NCBI RefSeq assembly: GCF_025630775.1
Contig: NZ_JAOSZE010000045.1
Coordinates: 21,636-85,635, forward strand
Reading direction: 5' to 3'
Length of the DNA stretch: 64,000 nt
Origin: Actinoplanes sp. KI2
GTDB taxonomy: Bacteria; Actinomycetota; Actinomycetes; Mycobacteriales; Micromonosporaceae
The notes beneath the pieces are model-generated. The model worked only from the letters and a program-made list of their open reading frames with translations. It did not search any database and was not told the origin of the DNA. Shown piece after piece: positions 8,044 through 16,180 of the stretch (positions within the stretch are counted from its first letter, which is position 1; the number at the start of each line of letters is the position of its first letter). Made by a program: the position numbers and the translations under genes.

Positions 8044-8613
8044 CTACGACTGGTAGACCGCGCGGGTGGACCGCATCGCCTGGCTCCATGAGATGAGCTG
8101 ATCGAGCAGGGTGGTCAACGCCATCTCGTGGTGACCGGCGGGTTTGAAGACGCTGAAGTTCTCGAAGTCGGTGTACAGCGACAGGGCGACCTGGGCGCGT
8201 ACGGTGGCCAGCTGCAACTCGGCGGCGGTCAGCCGCAGTTGTTCGACCGCTCGGGCGCCGCCGACGCTGCCGTAGCCGACGAACCCGGCCGCCTTGTTGT
8301 TCCACTCGGCGTACACGTAGTCGAGGGCATTCTTCAGGGCGCCCGAGGTGCCGTGGTTGTACTCCGGGGTGACGAACACGTACCCGTCGAACTCGGCAAC
8401 CTTGGCGGCCCACCGCTGCGTGTGTTCCTTGCTGTACTGGCCCATCGACGGCGGCGCCGGCTCGTCCAGCAACGGCAGGTCGAAATCGGCGATGTCCACC
8501 AACTCGAACTGAGCGTCGCTGCGTTGGCCGGCGAGCCGGTAAACCCACTGGGCGACGGCCTCGCCGTTGCGGCCGGGGCGCGTGCTGCCCACCACGATCG
8601 CAATCCTGACCAT
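8044..8613 (-). CDS. NADPH-dependent FMN reductase family protein
   Basis: The 189-residue flavodoxin-like protein opens with MVRIAIVVGSTRPGRNG, the FMN phosphate-binding loop of the NADPH-dependent FMN reductase/azoreductase family, and has the second signature PEYNHGTSGALKNALDY. Such enzymes reduce flavins or quinones in the cytoplasm. The ATG at 8613 is chosen because GGGAG lies seven bases upstream; an ATG two codons earlier is almost on top of that site. The reading frame continues far upstream but codes nothing family-like. It stands alone, convergent with the chitinase. Confidence 0.9.
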   Translation of the reverse strand: MVRIAIVVGSTRPGRNGEAVAQWVYRLAGQRSDAQFELVDIADFDLPLLDEPAPPSMGQYSKEHTQRWAAKVAEFDGYVFVTPEYNHGTSGALKNALDYVYAEWNNKAAGFVGYGSVGGARAVEQLRLTAAELQLATVRAQVALSLYTDFENFSVFKPAGHHEMALTTLLDQLISWSQAMRSTRAVYQS

Positions 8614-8850
8614 GAGCATGCTCCCTTGAACGACGTCTGCGCCGATCAGCGTCGCATCCCACAGCCGTGCCGCGCCGCGTTTTGCCAGGTGAAGGCAGGT
8701 CGGGCGGTCGCGACACCACGCTCGGCCCCGATGTAGGGCCGCTCCATCATGCACCGGCGCGCCGGCCAGGCTTGAGCTCATGCCGGTGCCGGCCGATCCG
8801 TGCCCGAGCGGAAGGCAACTCGAGCACGGACGGGCAAGCGTGACCAGGTC

Positions 8851-8873
8851 ACCGGCGTGCGCGTGACGCCGGT
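8851..8873 (-). terminator. Hairpin at the end of the RDD gene
   Basis: ACCGGCGT, a seven-base loop and ACGCCGGT form an 8-bp stem that touches the stop codon of the minus-strand RDD gene. The roughly 240 bp from here to the FMN reductase start contain no convincing gene. Confidence 0.5.
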
Positions 8874-9592
8874 CAGCCGACCTTGATGACCTGGGTACCA
8901 CCGGCGAACTTGTCGAACCAGTGCTGACGCTGCGGGTCGTTGTTGATGTTGACGGCAATCAGGATCGCCGCGGCCAGTCCGGCCACCCCGCTGAGGAAGC
9001 CGCCGAGGATCGGAATGATCCCGGCGATGCGGAACCCCATGTAGATGTTCCGGCGGATGGCCTGCTCCAGCGTCGGGTTGCTGACGCGATCCGGGCCGAA
9101 CACCCGCAGCTTCATCAGCTGCTTGCCGATCGTCTGGCCCCGGCTGGACTCGAAGTAGGCGAAGTAGCCGAGATACAGGACCGCGAGCAGCACGGACGTG
9201 ATGAACCCGGTGATGATCCAGGAGGGCGAGATGTACCCGATCATGATGCTGAGGACCACGCCCACGACGCCGACGAGGAGACCGTCGATGAGCCTCGCCA
9301 CGAACCGGTCGGCCAGGTTGCCCGGCTGGCCCACCGCGTTGGTGGGCGCTCCCGGAGCCCCCATCGGCGGGTAACCGCTGCCCGGCGGCGGAGCGCCATA
9401 AGGAGGCGGCGGCGGAGCACCGTACGGAGGCGGCGGCGGAGCGCCGTAGGGAGGCGGCGGCGGAGCGCCGTAGGGAGCCTGCGGCTGAGCACCGTACGGA
9501 GGCGGCGGCGGAGACGCGGGTGGTACTTGGGAAGTCGGCTCGTCGCCAGGTGACGCCCCGTAGGGCCCGGGATTGGCCATGTCGTGTTCCAT
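8873..9592 (-). CDS. RDD-family membrane protein with Pro/Tyr/Gly-rich N-terminal repeats
   Basis: The 239-residue protein has a cytosolic-type head of about 75 residues made of PPPPPYGAP repeats, then an RDD domain from LADRFVARLIDGLLVG: Arg and the two Asp-type positions of the family, two to three membrane helices, and the RGQTIGKQLMKLRVFG segment typical of the family. Function is unknown for most members; some relatives are linked to ion transport. A second ATG at 9580 (MANPGP) is an equally possible start. It is divergent from a coiled-coil protein gene, with about 90 bp between. Confidence 0.85.
   Translation of the reverse strand: MEHDMANPGPYGASPGDEPTSQVPPASPPPPPYGAQPQAPYGAPPPPPYGAPPPPPYGAPPPPPYGAPPPGSGYPPMGAPGAPTNAVGQPGNLADRFVARLIDGLLVGVVGVVLSIMIGYISPSWIITGFITSVLLAVLYLGYFAYFESSRGQTIGKQLMKLRVFGPDRVSNPTLEQAIRRNIYMGFRIAGIIPILGGFLSGVAGLAAAILIAVNINNDPQRQHWFDKFAGGTQVIKVG
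9388..9500 (-). repeat. Coding tandem repeat in the RDD gene (PPPPPYGAP units)
   Basis: Near-identical units of about 24 bp (core GGAGGCGGCGGCGGAGC on the plus strand) repeat at least four times and encode Pro/Tyr/Gly/Ala units. The close identity suggests slippage-driven change in copy number. Confidence 0.75.
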
Positions 9593-9682
9593 TTCTGGTA
9601 GGTACGGCGCGTTTTGTCCCCGGTTGGGGAGACGCCTGTGAAAGCTGAAGAAGTTGTGACACTTTCCTGCATGTGGCCTTGA

Positions 9683-10681
9683 ATGGCAAGGCTAGGCGGC
9701 CGCGTCCACCGGCTTGCGAACGCCTGCTCTCATTGCGGTGTGGAGATTGAAGAACGGCTCTCTCGCCTGGCCCGGCAACTGCGCGAGCGCGAGATCATCG
9801 GCTCGCGGGTGGCCGTGCTGCGCGGTCGGCAGGGCGAGCTGGCCGCCGAGCTCGACCAGCTGCGAGGGCAGCACGCGCTGGAACAGCGTGACGTCGAGAA
9901 GCTCGAGTCGCTGTCGCTGACCCGCATCGTCGCCGGGTTGCGTGGCGCCGGGCGCCGGGAGGACCGGCTGGCCCGCGAGCGGGCCGAGGCGGCCGCCGCA
10001 CGCTACCGGGTGGCCGAGGCCGGGCAGCGGCTCGCCACGATCGAGCGGGAGCTGGCGCAGGCCGAGGCGCGGCATGCCGGCCTGGCCGGCGTGCCGGCCG
10101 GCTTCGCGGCCGCGCTCGACGACAAGGAGGCGTGGGTACGCGCTGCCGGCGGTCCCGCCGCCGACCAGATGATCAGGCTCGCCCAGGAACGCGGGCGCAC
10201 CGAGGCCGAGCTGCGGGAGCTCGCCGAGGCAACCCAGGCCGCCGGGCGGGCCGCGCAGGCGCTGGAGGCCGTGGGCGAGAAGCTGGGCAGCGCGGACAGC
10301 TGGTCGGCGTACGACACGTTCTTCGGCGGCGGGGTGATCGCCAGCTCGTTCAAGCACGACCGGCTGGACCAGGCGGCAGAGCTGGCGGCGTACGCGGACC
10401 GGTGCCTGGCGGTGCTGCGGACCGAGCTGGCCGACGTCGGGATCGTCCGGCCGGTGGGCCGGATCGGGGTCGGTAGCGGGACCCGGTTCCTGGACGTCTG
10501 GTTCGACAACATCTTCACCGACCTCGCCGTACGTGATCACATCAAGCGCGCCCAGGCCAACCTGGCCGACGCCCGTCAGCGGGTGGCGGAGGTCCGCCGG
10601 CAGCTCGCGGATCGGACCGCGGCGGCGCGGCAGCACTGGGCCGATCTCGCCCGGGCCCGGCGGGACCTCCTCGTCGGCTGA
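9683..10681 (+). CDS. Coiled-coil protein of unknown function
   Basis: I do not recognise a family. The 332-residue frame is almost wholly alpha-helical and charged: heptad-rich stretches cover about residues 22-130, 165-215 and 290-332, with a more globular part between (SAYDTFFGGGVIASSFKHD, then GSGTRFLDVWFDNIFTD). There is no signal peptide or membrane segment. Start choice is open: ATG 9683 would give an N-terminus with CSHCG, while GTG 9740 (VEIEERLSRL) begins directly at the coiled coil; neither has a clear ribosome site. It is divergent from the RDD gene and 97 bp ahead of a metal-regulator unit, without obvious link to either. Confidence 0.75.
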   Translation: MARLGGRVHRLANACSHCGVEIEERLSRLARQLREREIIGSRVAVLRGRQGELAAELDQLRGQHALEQRDVEKLESLSLTRIVAGLRGAGRREDRLARERAEAAAARYRVAEAGQRLATIERELAQAEARHAGLAGVPAGFAAALDDKEAWVRAAGGPAADQMIRLAQERGRTEAELRELAEATQAAGRAAQALEAVGEKLGSADSWSAYDTFFGGGVIASSFKHDRLDQAAELAAYADRCLAVLRTELADVGIVRPVGRIGVGSGTRFLDVWFDNIFTDLAVRDHIKRAQANLADARQRVAEVRRQLADRTAAARQHWADLARARRDLLVG

Positions 10682-10694
10682 CGGAAAACGCGGG

Positions 10695-10726
10695 TTGCAT
10701 TCGGTACCCAGGTACAGGTTTACCGT
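10695..10726 (+). promoter_or_regulatory. MerR-type promoter and operator
   Basis: TTGCAT (10695-10700) and a -10 region within TTTACCGT (10719-10726) are separated by about 19-20 bases, the long spacing that MerR-family activators correct. Between them is the dyad GTAC-CCAG-GTAC (10704-10715), the same GTAC-N4-GTAC arrangement as the classical MerR operator. The two genes behind it end with a MerR regulator, so this is very likely its autoregulated promoter. Confidence 0.75.
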
Positions 10727-10778
10727 CGGGTGGACGGCGCCGGTCCGGCGCCGGACCGACCGTTCGAAGGAGCCTGTG

Positions 10779-11105
10779 ATGTCGTACGACGTTCCCGACG
10801 CGTGCACGCTGCCCACCGCCGAGCGGCCGTTGCGGCTGGCCGAGTTCGACGACCTGTTCGCCACGGCCGTGCGCCGGATCGACCGGCTCGGCGAGAGCCA
10901 CGCCCGGTTGCACCTGACCGGCCCGGCCGGGCTGGCCGCCCGGGTGCGGGATCTGGCCGCGCGGGAGTCCGAATGCTGCTCGTTCTTCACCTTCACCACC
11001 ACCGAGCAACCGGCCACGGAGGGCGAGGTGGTCGTGCTCGACATCGAGGTCCCGGCCGCCCACGCCGACGTGCTGGCGTCCCTGATCCGGCGCGCGGCTC
11101 GGTGA
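10779..11105 (+). CDS. Small conserved protein with Cys-Cys motif, in the MerR operon
   Basis: The 108-residue soluble protein begins MSYDVPDACTLPTAERPLR after a GAAGGAG ribosome site. Its most striking feature is ARESECCSFFTFT, a Cys pair followed by an aromatic strand, plus a Cys at residue 9. I do not assign a fold with confidence. Co-transcription with a Cys-rich MerR regulator (the stop overlaps the next start as GTGA) behind a MerR-type promoter suggests a role in sensing, binding or detoxifying a metal or thiol-reactive compound. That function is inferred from context only. Confidence 0.75.
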   Translation: MSYDVPDACTLPTAERPLRLAEFDDLFATAVRRIDRLGESHARLHLTGPAGLAARVRDLAARESECCSFFTFTTTEQPATEGEVVVLDIEVPAAHADVLASLIRRAAR

Positions 11106-11551
11106 GTGCCCCGGAACAGGCGGGGCTGCGCTCCGGTGAGGTCGCCGAACGGGCCGGGGTCAACATCCAGACCCTGCGCTACTACGAGCGCCGCGGGCTG
11201 CTGGCCGCACCGCAGCGGTCGAACGGCGGGCACCGGCTCTACCCGCCGGACGCCGTCGCTCTGCTCCAGGTGATCAAGGCCGCGCAGCGGCTCGGGTTCA
11301 CTCTCGACGAGGTCGCCGAGCTGCTCGACGCGGGCCGGCGCCGGCACCCCACCGCCGATCTCCGCGAGCGGGCCATCAGCAAGATCGCCGAGATCGACCA
11401 GAAGATCGCCGACCTCACCACCATCCGCACCACGCTCACCGAGGTCGTCGACGCCAACTGCGACAGCCTCACCAACTGCACCTGCGCCGACTGCCCCATC
11501 CCGTTCCTGACCATCGGCACCGCCGACCGGCCGGTGGGAGGCACCGCATGA
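11102..11551 (+). CDS. MerR-family transcriptional regulator, Cys-rich C-terminus
   Basis: The 149-residue protein has an N-terminal winged helix (LRSGEVAERAGVNIQTLRYYERRGLL), the dimerisation helix (about residues 85-120) and a C-terminal tail with four Cys (NCDSLTNCTCADC). That tail resembles the metal-binding loops of Zn/Cd/Pb/Hg-responsive members more than redox or drug sensors. The GTG start overlaps the upstream stop, giving translational coupling. The promoter before the upstream gene has a matching GTAC-N4-GTAC dyad. Which metal it senses cannot be read from the sequence. Confidence 0.9.
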   Translation: MSAPEQAGLRSGEVAERAGVNIQTLRYYERRGLLAAPQRSNGGHRLYPPDAVALLQVIKAAQRLGFTLDEVAELLDAGRRRHPTADLRERAISKIAEIDQKIADLTTIRTTLTEVVDANCDSLTNCTCADCPIPFLTIGTADRPVGGTA

Positions 11552-11601
11552 GCCGGCCGGTCCCGCTACCGATTCATGCGCCGTTCCGGGCGCGTCCGGG
11601 C

Positions 11602-11607
11602 TAAATT
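11602..11607 (+). promoter_or_regulatory. Possible leaderless -10 element of the phosphotransferase gene
   Basis: TAAATT ends five bases before the ATG at 11613, in a GC-rich context and with no ribosome site between, as expected for leaderless transcription. No good -35 is visible. Confidence 0.4.
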
Positions 11608-11612
11608 CCGGT

Positions 11613-14273
11613 ATGGGATCGATCGATGCCGTCCGCGACCTTGTTCTGGCCTTCGACCGGATCGACGGCTCCATGCTCGGTGCTGTCGGCGGCAAGGCGG
11701 CCAACCTCGGCGAGATGACCGGGGCCGGGCTGCCGGTCCCGCCCGGGGTCTGCGTGACCACCGAGGCGTACGGCATGGCGGCCGGGTCGATTCTCGACGA
11801 TGTGCACGAGGCGCTCGACCGGGTCGACGCCGGCGACGTGCCGTCGTTGACTGCGCTCGCCGGTCGCGCCCGCGAGGCCCTGCTCTCCGTCGCGGTGCCC
11901 GCCGCGGTCGCGGACGCCGTGACCACGGCCTATGCCACGCTCGGCGCGGAGGTGCCGGTCGCCGTCCGCTCCTCGGCGACCGCGGAGGATCTGCCCTCCG
12001 CCAGCTTCGCCGGCCAGCAGGACACGTACCTCAATGTGGTCGGTTCGGCGTCGGTGATCGACGCGGTGGTCCGCTGCTGGGCGTCGCTCTGGACCGACCG
12101 CGCCGTGGTCTACCGGGCCGTCAACGGGATCGACCATCGGGCCGTCCGCATCGCCGTGGTCGTCCAGCGGATGGTCGACGCCCGGGTTGCGGGCGTGCTG
12201 TTCACCGCCGACCCGGTCACCGGCCGGCGCCGCCAGGCAGTGATCGACGCGAGTCCCGGCCTCGGTGAGGCGGTGGTCTCCGGCGCCGTGAACCCGGACC
12301 ACTTCGTCGTGGACACCGCCACCGGCACCATTCTCGAGCGGCGGACGGGCGACAAACGCGTCGTGGTCCGCGCCCGGCCGGGCGGCGGTGTCGAGCACGT
12401 GACCGGGGAACAGGACGGCCCGTGCCTGACCGACGAGCAGGTACGCGCCCTCGCCGCTCTCGGCGACCGGGTGGAGGCGCACTATCGAGCACCGCAGGAC
12501 ACCGAATGGGCGATGGACGCGGCCGGGACGCTGTGGCTGACCCAGGCCCGGCCCGTCACCACGCTCTACCCCGTACCGGAACCCGTCCCGGAAGATCTTC
12601 GGGTGCTCTTCTGCTTCAGCGTGGCGCAGGGACTGAACCGGCCGATCACCCCGATGGGCCTCGCGGCATTCCGGCTGCTGGGCACGTCCGTCTCCGGCGA
12701 GTTCGGGTTCCCGGTCGGCGACCCGCTCGCCGGTCCGCCCCAGCTCGTCACCCCGGGGGAGCGGATCTTCGTGGACATCACCGGCGTTGTTCGCAGCCGG
12801 GTCGGCCGGTTCTTCCTTCCCCGGGTCCTCGATGTCATGGAGGCGCGGTCGGCGGTCGTCCTGCGGCGGTTGTTCGACGATCCGCGGCTGTCGATCACCC
12901 AGAGGTCGCGGCGGCCGTTCCTGCGCCGGGTGCTGCGCCTGGCGATCCGGCATCACCTGCCCGTACGCCTCGTCCGCGGCCTCGCGAACCCGGACCGCGT
13001 GCACCGCGAGCACGCCGCGCTGCCCGGCGAGATCCGCCGAAAGCTGTCGCTGCCGGACACCGGCACGCCTGCCGAGCGACTCGACCTGGTCGAGAAGACC
13101 CTCGAGGCCGAGATCTTCCCGCTCGCGCCGCGGGCGATGGCACCCGCCGTGGGCGGCTTCGCCATGCTGGCCCTGGCCGGCAAGCTCGCCGGCGCCCGCC
13201 CCGGCGAGCTGGCGACCGTGCTGCGCGGCCTGCCGCACAACGTCACCACCGCCATGGATCTGGAGCTCTGGCGCCTGGCCCGCACGATCCGGCAGGACGC
13301 CGCCGCGACCGACCTGCTGCTCTCCACCCCACCCGAGGCCCTGGCCGCCCGGTGGGGGGACGGGTCCCTGCCGCCCGGCGTCCGCGACGGGCTCGCGGGG
13401 TTCCTCAGCCAGTACGGCGAACGCGCCGTCGCGGAGATCGACCTGGGCCTGCCACGCTGGTCCGAAGACCCCCGGCACGTGCTCGGCGTCATCGCCAACT
13501 ACCTGCGCCTCGACGACGACCGCGCCGCGCCCGACACGGTCTTCGCCGCCGCCGAGGCCCAGGCGAAACAGGCCGTAGAGTCCCTCGTCGACCGGGCCGG
13601 GCCGGTGCGCCGGCCGCTGGTCCGCTTCGCGCTCGACCGGGCCCGCCGCCTCGCCGGCGTCCGGGAGATGCCGAAGTACCTCCTGATCGTCGCGCTGGGC
13701 CGGCTCCGCGCCCAGCTGACCCTGGTGGGTGAGGCGCTGGCCGCCGAGGAGCGGATCGCCTCGGCCGATGACATCTTCATGCTGAGCACGGCGGAGGCCC
13801 GCGCCGGGCTTACCGGCCTCGACCTGCACGACCTGGTCTCCGCCCGCCGCCACACGTACGAGAGGGAGATGCGCCGCCGGCACGTCCCGCGGGTCCTGCT
13901 CTCCGACGGCACCGAGCCGGAGGCGGCGGTCGCCGCGGACGCTCCGGAGGGCGCCCTGGCCGGCACCCCTGCCTCCGCCGGCACGGTCACCGCGGTGGCC
14001 CGCGTCGTGCTGGATCCCGTCGGCGCGCATCTCGAGCCGGGCGAGATCCTCGTCGCCCCGTCGACGGATCCCGGCTGGACGCCGCTGTTCCTGACCGCGG
14101 GCGGCCTGGTGATGGAGATGGGCGGGGCGAACTCGCACGGCGCCGTCGTCGCCCGCGAGTACGGCATCCCGGCCGTGGTCGGGCTCCCGAACGCCACCAC
14201 GCGCATCTCGACCGGAGACCGGATCACCGTCGACGGGGCGACCGGAACGGTCACGCCGAGTCCGAACCCGTGA
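11613..14273 (+). CDS. Rifampicin phosphotransferase-like / PEP synthase-like enzyme
   Basis: The 886-residue protein has the three-part layout of the family. An N-terminal ATP-grasp pair opens GAVGGKAANLGEMTGAGLP and includes PVAVRSSATAEDLPSASFAG and ending near WAMDAAGTLWLTQARPVTTLYP. A middle substrate-binding region covers about residues 325-770. The C-terminal swivelling His domain carries MEMGGANSHGAVVARE, with the catalytic His at about 842. Length and motif order match rifampicin phosphotransferases (about 865 residues) better than classical PEP synthase or PPDK. These transfer the ATP beta-phosphate to the drug; the actual acceptor here is inferred, since many uncharacterised homologues exist. 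Its 3' end overlaps the converging DUF305 gene by 23 bp. Confidence 0.82.
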   Translation: MGSIDAVRDLVLAFDRIDGSMLGAVGGKAANLGEMTGAGLPVPPGVCVTTEAYGMAAGSILDDVHEALDRVDAGDVPSLTALAGRAREALLSVAVPAAVADAVTTAYATLGAEVPVAVRSSATAEDLPSASFAGQQDTYLNVVGSASVIDAVVRCWASLWTDRAVVYRAVNGIDHRAVRIAVVVQRMVDARVAGVLFTADPVTGRRRQAVIDASPGLGEAVVSGAVNPDHFVVDTATGTILERRTGDKRVVVRARPGGGVEHVTGEQDGPCLTDEQVRALAALGDRVEAHYRAPQDTEWAMDAAGTLWLTQARPVTTLYPVPEPVPEDLRVLFCFSVAQGLNRPITPMGLAAFRLLGTSVSGEFGFPVGDPLAGPPQLVTPGERIFVDITGVVRSRVGRFFLPRVLDVMEARSAVVLRRLFDDPRLSITQRSRRPFLRRVLRLAIRHHLPVRLVRGLANPDRVHREHAALPGEIRRKLSLPDTGTPAERLDLVEKTLEAEIFPLAPRAMAPAVGGFAMLALAGKLAGARPGELATVLRGLPHNVTTAMDLELWRLARTIRQDAAATDLLLSTPPEALAARWGDGSLPPGVRDGLAGFLSQYGERAVAEIDLGLPRWSEDPRHVLGVIANYLRLDDDRAAPDTVFAAAEAQAKQAVESLVDRAGPVRRPLVRFALDRARRLAGVREMPKYLLIVALGRLRAQLTLVGEALAAEERIASADDIFMLSTAEARAGLTGLDLHDLVSARRHTYEREMRRRHVPRVLLSDGTEPEAAVAADAPEGALAGTPASAGTVTAVARVVLDPVGAHLEPGEILVAPSTDPGWTPLFLTAGGLVMEMGGANSHGAVVAREYGIPAVVGLPNATTRISTGDRITVDGATGTVTPSPNP

Positions 14274-14832
14274 GAAGCGCGGTCATGGCGGAGTTTTCCG
14301 CGGTCTGTTCGTTGATGACGTGTTTGGCGACGCGGTGGATGAAGACGTTCTGGCCGCCACCGTTGAGCAGCCCCCGCGACATGTCGATGGCTCCCTGGTG
14401 ATGTTTGATCATCAGACGGAGGTAGAGCGGGACGGCCTCGGCGGTCGGCGCCTTCGCCAAGCGGGTCAGGTCGGCGGGGGCGAGCATGCCGTGCCCGGCG
14501 GCGCTGTCCGGGTCGAGGTGCCAGGCAGTCAGCCACGCAGTGAGCTGGTCGATCTCGCGCTCCTGGTCGGCGACGATGAAGCGGGCGATGTCGGCGATGC
14601 GGTCGGGCACGCCGGGGCGGCCCAGGAGGTCCTTGCTCATCCGTACGGCCTGGGCATGGTGAGCGATCATCATCTGGGCGTAGTCGGCGTCGGCGGCGTC
14701 GGGCACCGCGGTCTGGGCCTGAGCGGCCGATCGCGGCTTCGGCGCGGCGTGGTGGCCGCGGCCGAGGGCGACGACCGCCGCCGTGGTGGCGACCAGGACG
14801 AGCGCGACGGCCAGGTAACGGCGTACGGCCAA
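14251..14832 (-). CDS. DUF305 protein with signal/anchor sequence, possible copper-binding
   Basis: The 193-residue protein starts at a TTG (14832) eight bases after CAGGAG; its first residues AVRRYLAVALVLVATTAAVV form a signal peptide or anchor. The DUF305 four-helix fold is recognised from two His-His motifs, MMIAHHAQAVRMS and LMIKHHQGAIDMS, each with flanking Met. Some family members (CopM-type) bind copper outside the cell membrane. It follows a copper-amine-oxidase-like gene on the same strand, though a hairpin separates them, so a shared copper theme is plausible but inferred. Its stop lies inside the end of the converging phosphotransferase gene. Confidence 0.85.
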   Translation of the reverse strand: MAVRRYLAVALVLVATTAAVVALGRGHHAAPKPRSAAQAQTAVPDAADADYAQMMIAHHAQAVRMSKDLLGRPGVPDRIADIARFIVADQEREIDQLTAWLTAWHLDPDSAAGHGMLAPADLTRLAKAPTAEAVPLYLRLMIKHHQGAIDMSRGLLNGGGQNVFIHRVAKHVINEQTAENSAMTALLTGSDSA

Positions 14833-14854
14833 GGGGTTTGCTCCTGAGAAAGGG

Positions 14855-14900
14855 CCGTCCGGCCCGGCTCCTCCGCGGGAGAAAGGGCCGGGCCGGACGG
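14855..14900 (-). terminator. Hairpin between the amine oxidase-like gene and the DUF305 gene
   Basis: A perfect 14-bp stem (CCGTCCGGCCCGGC with GCCGGGCCGGACGG) lies directly after the stop of the minus-strand amine oxidase-like gene and before the DUF305 gene. It should end or attenuate the upstream transcript, so DUF305 may depend on read-through or on a promoter of its own. Confidence 0.7.
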
Positions 14901-14903
14901 GGG

Positions 14904-16169
14904 TTAGGACGGCTGGCCGTTGACGTCGGCGCGCCCGTCCGGGGCGGCCGGGTTGATCGCGGTGAAGTCCCGGGGCAGGAGGTCGAAGCCCTGCCAGTGC
15001 AACGGCATCGGGCTCTGGTCCTCGTCGCGAGGCACGTGGTGGAAGCCGACGCGAACCCACATGATCGGGTCGGTCAGGGTCTCCTTGTTCTTCGCGAAAT
15101 CGAGGATTGTCTTCTCCCGTGGGCATTGCGGGTCGGCGTTGCCGGTGGCGAACTTCTCGCAGGCGTGCGCCTGGGTGAAGGTCACGTCGGGCGTCGTCTC
15201 CGGGTGTGCCTCGTAGACGTCGTTGGCGCCGGTCACCAGCTGGTAGGAGCGCAGGTGGCCGTCGGCGTTCTTGCTGGTCGGGCTGACCAGCCGCCACCAG
15301 CGGCGGTTCGCGGTGCTGAAGCTGCCCTCCTGGGCGATGGTCTTCTTGGCCGTGGTCAGCTTGGCGGCCATCGAGCCGCGGCCGTTGACCTTGGTGTCGT
15401 ACTGCTCGACCCTCTCCTTGCCGGCGCCCGCGATGTTGAGGTCCACCCGCCAGAACGCGTTGTGGTAATGCATCGCGGCGTAGTCCTTGGCGCCCTTGCC
15501 GATCGGCCAGCCGTCGTCGGCCTTCACGTAGTCGCCCGGCGACAGGTCACCGGTGGCGCCGAGCCGGGCCGAGATCTGGCCGGCGTCGCCGAACCGGTAC
15601 TCGGAGACGTACTCGTACCAGCCGACCTTGCTGATCGACCGGAGTACCAGGTCGGAGCCCTGCTTGGAGTAGACCTTGGGGGTGTCGCCCTCGTCGTTGA
15701 GCCGGTAGGCGAGCCCGGACGGCTCCGCGCTGACACACAGGACGGTGCGCCGGGTGCCCTCGGGCCCGCCGTCGGAGCCCTGGCGCGCCGATCCACCCTT
15801 GCAGTCGTCGCCGGTCAGCGTCTGCATGTTGTCGCCGCCGAAGCCATAGTCGGTCAGGTCGTTGAACTCGGTGTCGCCGGAGTCGTACGGGACGTTGAGC
15901 TGGCCCAGCCGGATCGACTCGAGCACCTGGGTCGGCGTGGCCGACCGCTTGGCCGAGAAGGACACCTGGTCGAGCACCAGCCCGGCCCGGGCGTCCATGT
16001 GCCAGCACATCTCCCACGTCGTGCCGTTCGGCAGGGTCTCGCGGACGGTGGCCGACGAGACGCACGACGCGGACGGGGCCGCCTGCGCCGCAGCCGGTGC
16101 CGGCCCGACCGCCAGCAAGGCGACGCTCAGGACGACGGCCGCGCCGGCGGCGGTGTTGCGATAGGTCAT
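14904..16169 (-). CDS. Secreted copper amine oxidase-like catalytic domain, variant cofactor site
   Basis: The 421-residue protein has a signal peptide (to about residue 30) and aligns by motif with the catalytic domain of copper amine oxidases: DARAGLVLDQVSF, then KVGWYEYVSEYRF, GATG, MHYHNAFWRVDLNIAG (HxH copper ligands, His234/236) and HHVPRDEDQSPMP with the third His. The cofactor position reads Trp-Tyr-Glu (184-186) where the family has Asn-Tyr-Asp/Glu. The N-terminal domains of a full-length enzyme are absent, but the gene just upstream may supply them; 241 plus 421 residues equals a normal full-length enzyme. An ATG at 16181 overlapping the upstream stop (TAATG) is an alternative start. 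Confidence 0.8.
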   Translation of the reverse strand: MTYRNTAAGAAVVLSVALLAVGPAPAAAQAAPSASCVSSATVRETLPNGTTWEMCWHMDARAGLVLDQVSFSAKRSATPTQVLESIRLGQLNVPYDSGDTEFNDLTDYGFGGDNMQTLTGDDCKGGSARQGSDGGPEGTRRTVLCVSAEPSGLAYRLNDEGDTPKVYSKQGSDLVLRSISKVGWYEYVSEYRFGDAGQISARLGATGDLSPGDYVKADDGWPIGKGAKDYAAMHYHNAFWRVDLNIAGAGKERVEQYDTKVNGRGSMAAKLTTAKKTIAQEGSFSTANRRWWRLVSPTSKNADGHLRSYQLVTGANDVYEAHPETTPDVTFTQAHACEKFATGNADPQCPREKTILDFAKNKETLTDPIMWVRVGFHHVPRDEDQSPMPLHWQGFDLLPRDFTAINPAAPDGRADVNGQPS

Positions 16170-16180
16170 TCCCGTTCCCA

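Noticed and set aside
9388..9500. Tandem 24-bp repeats considered as a non-coding satellite
   Set aside because: They encode PPPPPYGAP units in the N-terminus of the RDD protein.
11545..11580. Inverted repeat CGCATGA/TCATGCG before the phosphotransferase, considered as a rifamycin-associated element
   Set aside because: The left arm is the end of the MerR gene and the 22-base spacer does not match that element; probably chance.
11601..14138. Minus-strand open frame opposite the phosphotransferase
   Set aside because: Shadow frame; the plus strand contains complete ATP-grasp and His-domain motifs.
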